The translations under genes and the position numbers were made by a program. A stretch of 10,137 nt of DNA from an uncultured Kiloniellales bacterium (lineage in GTDB: Bacteria > Pseudomonadota > Alphaproteobacteria > Kiloniellales > JAKSDN01), in the NCBI GenBank assembly GCA_937974415.1, contig CALJXB010000104.1, positions 1 to 10,137 on the forward strand, given 5' to 3'. Positions within the stretch are counted from its first letter, which is position 1; each line of letters starts with the position of its first letter. A model generated the notes under the pieces. It saw nothing but the letters and a program-made list of their open reading frames with translations, was not told the origin of the DNA and did not search any database. Below are positions 1-6,696 of this stretch, piece after piece.

Positions 1-230
1 TACCAGTAGAGGGGCGAAGCGGCGGCGGGCCGATGGAGCACGAAGACGATCGCCAGCAGCTGGGCCGCGATCTGGAAGTACCAGGACTCGAAGGGGAAAA
101 AGAGGGTGAGAAGGACCGTGAGGCCGGCCGCCACCTCGAAGCGCGAGCGCTCGGCGAGGCCGGCGAGGAAGCGGGCCCAGAGCCGGCGCGGGCTCTCCAG
201 CGCCTCGCTACTGGCGGCCGGGTCTGACAT
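1..230 (-). CDS. Integral membrane protein, N-terminal part (cut by left edge)
   Basis: Seventy-six codons are present, starting at an ATG at 230 and reading MSDPAASSEALESPRR..., then off the window. After a charged, probably cytoplasmic N-terminus of about 32 residues there is a hydrophobic segment (about 33-47, AAGLTVLLTLFFPF) and a second one (about 50-68, rich in Ile, Ala, Leu, Val and Phe), ending in an aromatic LYW. This is the start of a multi-pass membrane protein. I do not recognise the family. The start lies 23 bases inside the end of the upstream gene, whose TAG stop is at 208-210, so the two are probably translationally coupled and work together. No strong Shine-Dalgarno precedes the ATG, which fits coupling. 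A membrane-bound enzyme or transporter is possible, but the visible part does not decide. Confidence 0.72.
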   Translation of the reverse strand, partial: MSDPAASSEALESPRRLWARFLAGLAERSRFEVAAGLTVLLTLFFPFESWYFQIAAQLLAIVFVLHRPAAASPLYW

Positions 231-750
231 GGTCGAGCGCCGCTTCTTCCACGGCGGACAAGGTGTTGGTGTCGCGGTCGTAGGCGAGCTTGTAAAAAAC
301 CACCCGCACCGCATCGAAGCGCAGGGGCTCGTCGCCCAGCCCGCCAGGGGCCGGATAGGGGCAGTAGCTTGGGGCCGGCGGCCGCCGAAGCATCATGGTG
401 CTCGCAGCAGAGGGCGTCGGGCCGGCAGCGGCTTCATGCAGGTGCCAAGTTTTGGCCAGCACCGCCTCGGCCAGCGCGGCGAGGTTTTGCTGCGACGGCT
501 CGTGGGTGGCCGAGGTGAGGCGCCTCTCCAGGTCCGACGAATAGCAGTGGAGATAGACCGGCCCGCCGTCGGTCTCGGCGATCACCCGGGCGAAGCGATA
601 GGCCGGCGCGTCGGCCGAGGCGAACATGCCCATGCCGCCGCCCTTCCAGGCGGAAAGGTCATAGGCGGCCTGACGATACAGCTGGTTGGCGAAAACCGTC
701 AGGGCAATGACCGGAACGAAGAGGGTGCCTATGATCTTGCTACAGGTCAT
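208..750 (-). CDS. Hypothetical membrane-anchored protein with SAWKGGGMGMFA motif
   Basis: A 180-residue protein. The N-terminus (MTCSKIIGTLFVPVIALTVF) is a short basic stretch followed by one hydrophobic segment, so it is probably a signal anchor with the rest outside the cytoplasm. A motif YDLSAWKGGGMGMFAS follows at about residues 28-43. The remainder is soluble-looking, with a proline-rich stretch near 110-135 and a C-terminal RVVFYKLAYDRDTNTL segment. I recall hypothetical proteins with a similar SAWKGGG motif beside membrane proteins, but I can assign no function. ATG at 750 is preferred over an in-frame TTG at 768, because a TATACT box at 776-781 would place the transcript start near 769. 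The last 23 bases overlap the downstream membrane-protein gene, suggesting a two-gene operon. Low similarity to any enzyme and no visible catalytic motif. Confidence 0.7.
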   Translation of the reverse strand: MTCSKIIGTLFVPVIALTVFANQLYRQAAYDLSAWKGGGMGMFASADAPAYRFARVIAETDGGPVYLHCYSSDLERRLTSATHEPSQQNLAALAEAVLAKTWHLHEAAAGPTPSAASTMMLRRPPAPSYCPYPAPGGLGDEPLRFDAVRVVFYKLAYDRDTNTLSAVEEAALDHVRPGRQ

Positions 751-775
751 CGGGGCGCCGATTTGCAAAGATCCC

Positions 776-781
776 AGTATA
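776..781 (-). promoter_or_regulatory. Candidate -10 box for the two-gene membrane operon
   Basis: On the minus strand the sequence reads TATACT, five of six matches to the sigma-70 -10 consensus, ending about 25 bases before the ATG at 750. No convincing -35 hexamer lies 16-18 bases upstream. The placement is sensible for the operon reading leftward, but a hexamer alone is weak evidence. Confidence 0.33.
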
Positions 782-938
782 GCCGGCGAGGTTAACGAAT
801 CCTTTCGACCCGACTCGTCGCCCGCAGTTTAGCACGGCAAGGCTAGGCCCGGTTCGGCCACTGCGCCTTGACTTCGCGCGCCCGGCCGGCTCTTTCTCGG
901 CAACCCTGTTCGGAATTGCCGGCCCCGGAGAGCCCCCC

Positions 939-1772
939 TTGAGCCAGACGCCGCAAGACCTCGCCGGAGCCGCCGTCGGCGTGCTGACGACCGCGGACGC
1001 CGCGGCCAAGGCGGCGGCCGGCCGGGCCGCGGCTAAGGCCTGGCGCGATGGCCGGATCGCCGAGGTCGGCCGCGCGAACCCGCCGGAGCGCCCGGCCCGG
1101 CCGCCGCGCCCCGAGCTGAAGCCGCCCCGCGAGGTGCCGCGGCGCTCGATCGGCGCCGCGCCCAAGGGCCGGATCGCGCTCCTGCACGCCCTCGCCCACA
1201 TCGAGTTGAACGCCGTCGATCTCGCCTGGGACCTGATCGCGCGGTTCTCCGGCCCGGACTCGAAATTGGACTCCAAACGGGACCTGCCGCGGGCCTTCTT
1301 CGACGACTGGGTGGCGGTCGCCGATGACGAGGCCCGCCACTTCACCCTCTTGACCGAGCGCCTGGCCGCCCTGGGCGCCGCCTACGGCGACCTGCCGGCC
1401 CACGACGGCCTGTGGCAGGCGGCCAGCGACACCCGCCACGACCTGCTGGCGCGCCTCGCCGTGGTGCCCCTGGTGCTGGAGGCCCGCGGGCTCGACGTGT
1501 CGCCTGCGATGATCGCCAAGCTCGAGGCGTCGGGCGATCACGAAAGCGCCGGCTTGCTGCAGGTCATCTACCGCGACGAGATCGGCCATGTGGCGGCGGG
1601 CAAGCGCTGGTTCGACTGGGCCTGCGCCCGGGCCGGCCGGGAGCCGGTGGCAACCTGGCGCGCCCTGGTCGCGCGCCACTTCAAGGGCACCCTGAAGCCG
1701 CCGTTCAACGAAGCCGCGCGCCGCGCCGCCGGCCTGACGCCAGAAACCTATGGGCCGCTCGCCACGGGCTGA
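939..1772 (+). CDS. DUF455 family ferritin-like di-iron protein
   Basis: A 277-residue protein of the DUF455 (Pfam PF04305) ferritin-like family. Function within the family is not established; an oxidase or hydroxylase-type activity is only inferred from the fold. The ligand pattern of a carboxylate-bridged di-iron four-helix bundle is complete: Glu89 (AHIEL), Glu131 and His134 (DDEARHF), Glu181 (VLEARG), Glu214 and His217 (YRDEIGHV), that is E, ExxH, E, ExxH. Residues 1-70 are Ala/Pro/Arg-rich and look disordered. No signal peptide or membrane segment is seen, so it is probably cytoplasmic. The start is TTG at 939, chosen because GGAG lies at 927-930, eight bases upstream; the first in-frame ATG is far inside the protein. 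It is transcribed away from the membrane pair, and a further non-haem iron enzyme lies 151 bases downstream. Confidence 0.88.
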   Translation: MSQTPQDLAGAAVGVLTTADAAAKAAAGRAAAKAWRDGRIAEVGRANPPERPARPPRPELKPPREVPRRSIGAAPKGRIALLHALAHIELNAVDLAWDLIARFSGPDSKLDSKRDLPRAFFDDWVAVADDEARHFTLLTERLAALGAAYGDLPAHDGLWQAASDTRHDLLARLAVVPLVLEARGLDVSPAMIAKLEASGDHESAGLLQVIYRDEIGHVAAGKRWFDWACARAGREPVATWRALVARHFKGTLKPPFNEAARRAAGLTPETYGPLATG

Positions 1773-1813
1773 GCCGACCAATTATCGCCTCTACACATTA
1801 GATTTTCTAAATC

Positions 1814-1835
1814 AAAGGACGAGAAATCGTCTTTT
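1814..1835 (+). terminator. GAAA-capped hairpin in AT-rich spacer, possible terminator
   Basis: Nine base pairs (eight Watson-Crick, one G-T) close a GAAA tetraloop at 1823-1826. The stem is low in GC and its 3' arm ends in TTTT, followed by GTCTT. It lies 42 bases after the DUF455 stop and 88 bases before the next start. A weak intrinsic terminator is one reading; a structured leader or operator is another. A second small dyad, GATTT-TCT-AAATC, sits directly upstream at 1801-1813. Confidence 0.4.
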
Positions 1836-1923
1836 GTCTTATGGATTTCTCCTGCCCATCTTCGTATTCAACGGCCGGCATGTGGCCAATGGTTTAGATC
1901 CACTCATAAACAGGAGGCGCCCC

Positions 1924-2814
1924 ATGGCTGCCCTATCCGACACGCAGATCGCCACCGCTACCAGCAAACTGCCCGGGCTCTTGGCCCATGACGCCCTCGC
2001 CCGCGGGCGGGTCGAGGCGGACCTGACCTATCTGGTGGACACGGGCGCGCGGCCAGCCACCATCATGCCGCCACTCACCGGCGGCGAGATCGAGCGCACT
2101 GGCACCTACGCCCCCTATCGGGTCGCCATCCGCGACGCCCGGCCGATCGCCGGCGCGCTCGACCTCGACCGCCAGGGCTTCGCCCTGACCCGCCACGACA
2201 CCGAAGTCGCCGATTTCTTCGACGAGAACGAAGTCCGGCGCCTCTACTACCCGGAGATGGCCCGCCTGGTCGCCGCCGAGACCGGCGCGGCGCGGGTTCA
2301 TGTGTTCGACCACAACGTCCGCGTCGAGGGGGCGCCCGACCGGGACGAGGACGGCATCCGCGCCCCGGTGCGCACGGTCCACAACGACTATACGGCCAAA
2401 TCCGGGCCCCAGCGGGTGCGCGACCTGTTCGACGCGGACGAGGCCGAGGACCTGCTCAAGAAGCGCTTCGCCATCATCAACGTCTGGCGCCCCATCGCCG
2501 GGCCGGTCGAAACCGCGCCGCTCGCCTTCGCCGACGCCCGCAGCATCGCGCCGCACAACCGGGTGCCCCTGGACCTGGTCTACGCGGATCGGGTCGGCGA
2601 GATCTATAACGTCACCTATAGCCCCGAGCACCGCTGGTACACGTTCCCGCGCATGGAGCGCCACGAGGCGGTGCTGATCAAAGGCTACGACTCCCTGGAG
2701 GACGGCCGGGCGCGCTTCACCCCGCACACCGCCTTCGACGACCCGACGACGCCCCAACATGCCGCGCCGCGCCAAAGCATCGAGGTGCGGACTCTCGCCT
2801 TCTTCGACGACTGA
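1924..2814 (+). CDS. CmcJ/NvfI family non-haem iron oxygenase homologue
   Basis: A 296-residue protein that I place in the CmcJ/NvfI family, relatives of Fe(II)/2-oxoglutarate oxygenases that include CmcJ of cephamycin biosynthesis and the fungal enzyme NvfI. Supporting signs are VFDHNVR (128-133), the metal-type HxD in TVHNDYT (His153, Asp155), INVWRP (185-190), the EHRWYTFPRM block (235-244), LIKGYDS (251-257) and the C-terminal PHTAFDDP (267-274), followed by RQSIEVR. His153 and Asp155 probably bind iron. The distal ligand could be His236, His247 or His268, and Arg283 or Arg289 could bind the cosubstrate; these last points are inference. The substrate is unknown and no biosynthetic cluster surrounds it. 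The ATG at 1924 is chosen because AGGAGG lies at 1912-1917, six bases upstream. The frame is open back to 1750, but that extension is AT-rich and non-coding in character. Confidence 0.85.
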   Translation: MAALSDTQIATATSKLPGLLAHDALARGRVEADLTYLVDTGARPATIMPPLTGGEIERTGTYAPYRVAIRDARPIAGALDLDRQGFALTRHDTEVADFFDENEVRRLYYPEMARLVAAETGAARVHVFDHNVRVEGAPDRDEDGIRAPVRTVHNDYTAKSGPQRVRDLFDADEAEDLLKKRFAIINVWRPIAGPVETAPLAFADARSIAPHNRVPLDLVYADRVGEIYNVTYSPEHRWYTFPRMERHEAVLIKGYDSLEDGRARFTPHTAFDDPTTPQHAAPRQSIEVRTLAFFDD

Positions 2815-2858
2815 GTTGGATTGCGGTCAATCGGCGATGGCCCGAGCGAAGCTAAACA

Positions 2859-2880
2859 GCGTAGCGGAAAGAACCTACGC
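2859..2880 (-). terminator. prfB: Possible weak terminator at the end of prfB
   Basis: On the minus strand GCGTAG and CTACGC form a six-base-pair stem with a ten-base loop, followed by TGTTTAGCTT. The 5' arm overlaps the prfB stop codon (TAG, 2877-2875). It lies in the 60-base gap between convergent genes. The U-rich tract is poor, so this is a tentative call. Confidence 0.25.
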
Positions 2881-4012
2881 GTCCCCCGCCTCCCGGCTGG
2901 CGCTTTCGGCGCCACCTTCGATCTTCTGGGCGAGGGCGGCTTCCAGGAACTTGTCGATGGCGCCGTCGAGCACGCTCTGGGGGTTGCCGATCTCGACCCC
3001 GGTGCGCAGGTCCTTCACCATCTGGTAGGGCTGTAGCACGTAGGAGCGGATCTGGTGGCCCCAGCCGATCTCCGACTTGCTGTCCGCCTCGGCCTGGGCC
3101 TCGGTCTCTCGCTTCTGCAGCTCGTGCTCGTAGAGCCGGGCGCGCAACATGGACATGGCCTGGGCCCGGTTCTTGTGCTGCGAGCGGTCGTTCTGGCACT
3201 GCACCACGATGCCCGTCGGCAGGTGGGTCATCCTGACCGCGCTGTCGGTCTTGTTGACGTGCTGGCCGCCGGCGCCCGAGGCCCGGTAGGTGTCGACCCG
3301 CAGGTCCTTATCGAGGATCTCGACCTCGATCATATCGTCGATCACCGGATAGACCCAGGCGCTGGCGAAACTGGTGTGGCGGCGCGACTGGGAATCGTAG
3401 GGCGAGATGCGCACCAGGCGGTGCACGCCCGATTCGGTCTTCAGCCAGCCATAGGCGTTGTGGCCCTTGACCTGGATGGTGGCCGACTTGATGCCGGCCT
3501 CTTCGCCCGCGCTCTCCTCCAGCCAGTCCACCTTGTGGCCGTGGGCCTCGGCCCAGCGAGTGTACATCCGCAGCAGCATCTCGGCCCAGTCCTGAGCCTC
3601 GGTGCCGCCGGCGCCGGCGTGGATTTCCACGTAGCAGTCGTTGGCATCGGCCTCGCCCGACAGCAGGCTCTCGAGCTCGAGCTTGGCGGCGCGGTCCTGC
3701 AGGCGTTGGAGCTGGCCCTCCGCCTCGCGGATGCTGGCCTCGTCCTCCTCGGCCTCGCCCAGCTCCAGCAGCACCAGGGCGTCTTCCAGGCTCTGTTCGA
3801 GCTTGGAGAACGACCCGATCGCCTGCTCCAGGGTGCCGCGCTCGCGCATCACCTTCTGGGCGGCCTCGGGAGCGTTCCACAGCTCCGGGTCCTCCGCGAG
3901 CTTGTTCAGCTCCTCGAGTCGCGCCGTGGCGTTCTCCAGGTCAAAGATGCCTCCTCAGCAGCGCCAAGGACTGCTGGATGGCGTCGACCACCGCTTCGAT
4001 TTCCGCGCGCAT
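2875..4012 (-). CDS. prfB: Peptide chain release factor 2, made by programmed +1 frameshift
   Basis: RF2 recognises UGA and UAA stop codons in the ribosomal A site and triggers hydrolysis of the peptidyl-tRNA. The gene starts at ATG 4012 with GGGAGG at 4017-4022. The first 23 codons end in CTT, then an in-frame TGA (3943-3941). A +1 shift there continues into the main frame ([12 protein letters not shown]...), giving 378 residues, close to the 365 of E. coli RF2. Domains run in the usual order: N-terminal helical region, [11 protein letters not shown] core (about 132-143), stop-codon recognition tripeptide Ser-Pro-Tyr at 203-205, and catalytic GGQ at 248-250 within [17 protein letters not shown]. 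Residue 244, matching Thr246 of E. coli K-12, is Ala, the more common form. SPY replaces the textbook SPF. The gene follows mrcA by 57 bases and is probably co-transcribed with it. Confidence 0.97.
3940..3955 (-). other. prfB: Programmed +1 ribosomal frameshift site of prfB
   Basis: Read on the minus strand: AGGAGG CAT CTT TGA C. The internal Shine-Dalgarno-like AGGAGG (3955-3950) lies three bases before the slippery CTT, followed by an in-frame TGA with C after it. E. coli prfB has the same layout (AGGGGG TAT CTT TGA C). When RF2 is scarce the ribosome pauses at UGA and slips to CUU U, reading GAC next; when RF2 is abundant translation ends after 23 residues. This is an autoregulatory circuit known for the family. 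Confidence 0.96.
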
Positions 4013-4069
4013 GGGCCCTCCCGGTCAAAACAAGAATCGGACGGGAATGATTTAGGGATTATCGGCGGA

Positions 4070-6508
4070 TTAGTACAGCCCGTCGGAGCCGCCGGGCACC
4101 ACCACCCGCGTGGCATCGCTGGCCAGGGGGTTGTAGCCGCCGTCGAGCACCGTTTGCTCGCCCGTCGGGACGGTGCCGGGCTTGAAGGCCTCGAGGATCA
4201 CCCGCGAGTCGCCCGAGCGCGCCAGCCGCCCGTTCTCGGCATTGACGCGGACCAGGCGGATGCCGGGCGGAATGCGGAACGGGATCGCCGGCTCGTCGGC
4301 CAGCGCCGCGGCCATGAAGTCGCGGAAGATCGGCGCCGCGACGCTGGAGCCGGTCTCCTTGGGGCCCAGCGTCCGGGGCTCGTCGAAACCGGCAAAGACG
4401 CCGACCGCCAGATCGGGCGAAAAGCCGATGAACCAGGTGTCCTGGGATTCGTTGGTGGTGCCGGTCTTGCCGGCCAGCGGCTTGCCGACCGCCGCGACCC
4501 GCCGGCCGGTGCCGCGCTGGACCACGCCCTGCAGCATGGACACCACCTGGTAGGCGCTCGCCCCGTCGGCCACCTGGTCGCGCTCGTCGGGCAGCTGCGG
4601 CACGTCCTGGCCGCGCCAGGTCTCGTCGCCGCATCCCGGGCAGTTGCGCGTGTCATGGCGGAAGATGGTTGTGCCGTTGCGGTCCTGCACCCGGTCGACC
4701 AGGCTCGGCGTGATGCGCCGGCCGCCGTTGACCAGCATGGCATAGGCCGTGGTCAGCCTGAGCAGGGTGGTCTCGCCGGCGCCAAGCGCCATGGCGAGCA
4801 CTTCGGGCATGTGGTCGACCACCCCGAGGCGGGTCGCGTAGTCGGCCACCTTCTCCATGCCGATGGTCTGGGCCAGGCGCACGGTCATGAGGTTGCGCGA
4901 CTTCTCGATGCCGACGCGCATCGGCGTGGGTCCGTAGAACCTGCGGGTGTAGTTGGCCGGCTTCCACTTGCCCTGGCCCTGGCCTTGGTCGATCACGAAA
5001 GGCGCGTCGAGGATCAGAGTCGAGGGCGTGAAGCCGCTGTCGAGGCCCGCCAGATAGACGATCGGCTTGAACGCCGAGCCGGGCTGGCGCTTGGCCTGAT
5101 TGGCCCGGTTGAACTCGCTGTCGTCGAAGGAAAACCCGCCGACCATGGCCAGCACCCGGCCGGTATGGGGGTCCAAGGCGACCAGGGCGCCGTTGATCTC
5201 GGGGACCTGGCGGAGCCCGTAGGTCCCGTCGGGCACCGGCTTGCCGAAGCTGTCTTCCACGATCGGCTCGACGTAGATCACGTCGCCGGCCGCCATCACC
5301 TGTTCCACCGAGCTCGGGCTCTCCCCCACCTTTTGATCGTCCAGCGGTTCGCGGGCCCACACCAGGGCGTTGAGGGGGATCTGACCGGTGCGCCCATCGA
5401 CGAAGCCGATCTCGGCCACCTTGTCAGAGGTGTAGAGGACCAAGGCACGCTCCCAGCCCGGCGCGCCTTCGAGGATCTCGGCCAAGGCTAGGTTCTCGGC
5501 CCAGGTCTCCGCCTCGAGGCCAACTAGGCGGGCGAGCGGCCCGCGCCAACCGTGGCGCCGGTCGTAGGCGATGAGGCCGTCTCTGAGCGCCCGTTCGGCC
5601 GCCATCTGGAGCCTGGGATCGAGGGTCGTGCGGACCGACAGGCCGCCCTCGTAAAGCCCGTAATCGCCATAGAGCCGCACCAGCTCGCGCCGCACTTCTT
5701 CGGCGAAGTGCGCGGCCTCTGCGACCTCGGTTTCGCCGCGCTGGCGGATTTCCAGGGGCTCGTTCCAGGCGAGCTCGGCCTCCAGGGGCGTGATGCTGCG
5801 GTCCTCGACCATGCGGCCGATCACCCAGTCGCGCCGGGCGACCGCCTGGGCGTAGTTGCGCACGGGGTGGTAGTTGTTCGGCGCCTTCGGCAGGGCCGCC
5901 AGATAGGCCGCCTGGGCGATGGTCAGCTCGTCCAGCGACTTGTTGAAGTAGTTGAGCGCCGCGGCGGCGACCCCGTAGGAGCCGCGGTAGCCGAGAAAGA
6001 TCTCGTTGAGATAGAGCTCGAGGATACGGTCCTTCGTGAAGGTCCGCTCCATGCGCAGGGCGAGGATCGCTTCCTTGATCTTGCGCTCGTAGGACAGCTC
6101 GTTGGTCAGCAGGAAGTTCTTCGCCACCTGCTGGGTGATGGTCGAGGCGCCGACCGGACGGCGGCCTTGGACCTTATTGGTCACGTTGGTGACGACGGCC
6201 CGCAAGACCGCCATGAAATCGACGCCCGGGTGGCTGTAGAAGTTCTTGTCTTCGGCCGCCAGGAAGGCGTTGACCACCCGTTTGGGAATCGCCTGGATCG
6301 GCACGAAAACCCGCTTCTGGGTGGCGTACTCCGCCAGCAGCCGGCCATCGCCCGCATGAACCCGGGTCACCGTCGGCGGATCGTAGTCGGCCAGCTGCTT
6401 GTAGTCGGGCAGGTCCTTGCCGTAGTGGTGGAAGACGTAGAGCACGCCGCCGCCCGCCGCCAGGGCGCCGCAAACCAGCAAAACCAGGACTGCGATGAGT
6501 ATCTTCAC
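4070..6508 (-). CDS. mrcA: Penicillin-binding protein 1a, bifunctional transglycosylase/transpeptidase
   Basis: A class A penicillin-binding protein of 812 residues that polymerises lipid II into glycan strands and cross-links them in the periplasm. One N-terminal membrane anchor (about 3-26) follows a two-residue start. The GT51 transglycosylase domain carries the EDKNFYSHPG motif (86-95, Glu86 catalytic), GASTITQQ (120-127), RKIKEAILALRME (142-154) and LELYLNEIFLG (163-173). The transpeptidase domain has the SxxK motif Ser478-Ala-Phe-Lys481, SRN at 537-539 and KTGT from 681. A PBP1a-type insert lies between the two. The GTG at 6508 is chosen because AGGGG (6518-6514) precedes it by five bases and the membrane anchor begins at once; a GTG at 6550 would add 14 residues. 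A CxxC (Cys623, Cys626) sits between SRN and KTG. It lies between amiC and prfB, all on one strand. Confidence 0.96.
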   Translation of the reverse strand: MKILIAVLVLLVCGALAAGGGVLYVFHHYGKDLPDYKQLADYDPPTVTRVHAGDGRLLAEYATQKRVFVPIQAIPKRVVNAFLAAEDKNFYSHPGVDFMAVLRAVVTNVTNKVQGRRPVGASTITQQVAKNFLLTNELSYERKIKEAILALRMERTFTKDRILELYLNEIFLGYRGSYGVAAAALNYFNKSLDELTIAQAAYLAALPKAPNNYHPVRNYAQAVARRDWVIGRMVEDRSITPLEAELAWNEPLEIRQRGETEVAEAAHFAEEVRRELVRLYGDYGLYEGGLSVRTTLDPRLQMAAERALRDGLIAYDRRHGWRGPLARLVGLEAETWAENLALAEILEGAPGWERALVLYTSDKVAEIGFVDGRTGQIPLNALVWAREPLDDQKVGESPSSVEQVMAAGDVIYVEPIVEDSFGKPVPDGTYGLRQVPEINGALVALDPHTGRVLAMVGGFSFDDSEFNRANQAKRQPGSAFKPIVYLAGLDSGFTPSTLILDAPFVIDQGQGQGKWKPANYTRRFYGPTPMRVGIEKSRNLMTVRLAQTIGMEKVADYATRLGVVDHMPEVLAMALGAGETTLLRLTTAYAMLVNGGRRITPSLVDRVQDRNGTTIFRHDTRNCPGCGDETWRGQDVPQLPDERDQVADGASAYQVVSMLQGVVQRGTGRRVAAVGKPLAGKTGTTNESQDTWFIGFSPDLAVGVFAGFDEPRTLGPKETGSSVAAPIFRDFMAAALADEPAIPFRIPPGIRLVRVNAENGRLARSGDSRVILEAFKPGTVPTGEQTVLDGGYNPLASDATRVVVPGGSDGLY

Positions 6509-6554
6509 GTCGACCCCTGTCGCGGACTGCGCGCCGCGTCCGCCCCGCACCCTG

Positions 6555-6590
6555 TCGCCCAGGTCGCCCAGATCGCCCAGATCGCCCGGG
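6555..6590. repeat. Four tandem 9-base units upstream of mrcA
   Basis: TCGCCCAGG, TCGCCCAGA, TCGCCCAGA and TCGCCCGGG follow one another on the plus strand, with a partial fifth unit (TCGCGAATG). They lie in the 188-base gap between the amiC stop and the mrcA start, 46 bases upstream of the start. On the mrcA strand the repeat would read Gly-Asp-Leu in the mrcA frame, but no start codon precedes it, so it is most likely leader DNA that has expanded by slippage. Confidence 0.7.
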
Positions 6591-6696
6591 TCGCGAATGA
6601 AACGGGGCGACGGCCCAAACCGTCTTTGCCGTGAGCCGCGCCGGACCCTATCGAGACCTGTGACATATCAATAGACTATGGCGATCTTATGGCCCG

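Noticed and set aside
868..896. TTGACT at 868 as a promoter for DUF455
   Set aside because: The hexamer is good, but 17 bases later only TCTTTC is found, so there is no credible -10.
740..1345. Minus-strand frame of 201 codons spanning the intergenic gap
   Set aside because: Ser/Arg/Ala-rich product, no ribosome site, and it overlaps the DUF455 gene and the start of the membrane operon.
843..1781. Minus-strand frame of 312 codons opposite the DUF455 gene
   Set aside because: It is antisense to a protein with a full di-iron ligand set, and its product is Arg/Gly/Ala-rich with no recognisable motif. Long open antisense frames are common at this GC content.
1750..1923. N-terminal extension of the oxygenase back to 1750
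   Set aside because: The extension overlaps the DUF455 end and crosses the AT-rich hairpin region. The AGGAGG at 1912-1917 with ATG 1924 gives a far better start.
3641..5491. Plus-strand frame of 616 codons
   Set aside because: It runs antisense across the prfB and mrcA coding regions. The product is low-complexity (Ser, then Gly/Ala/Arg/His) without family motifs.
5552..6634. Plus-strand frame of 360 codons
   Set aside because: Antisense to the conserved transglycosylase domain of mrcA; no supporting motif or ribosome site.
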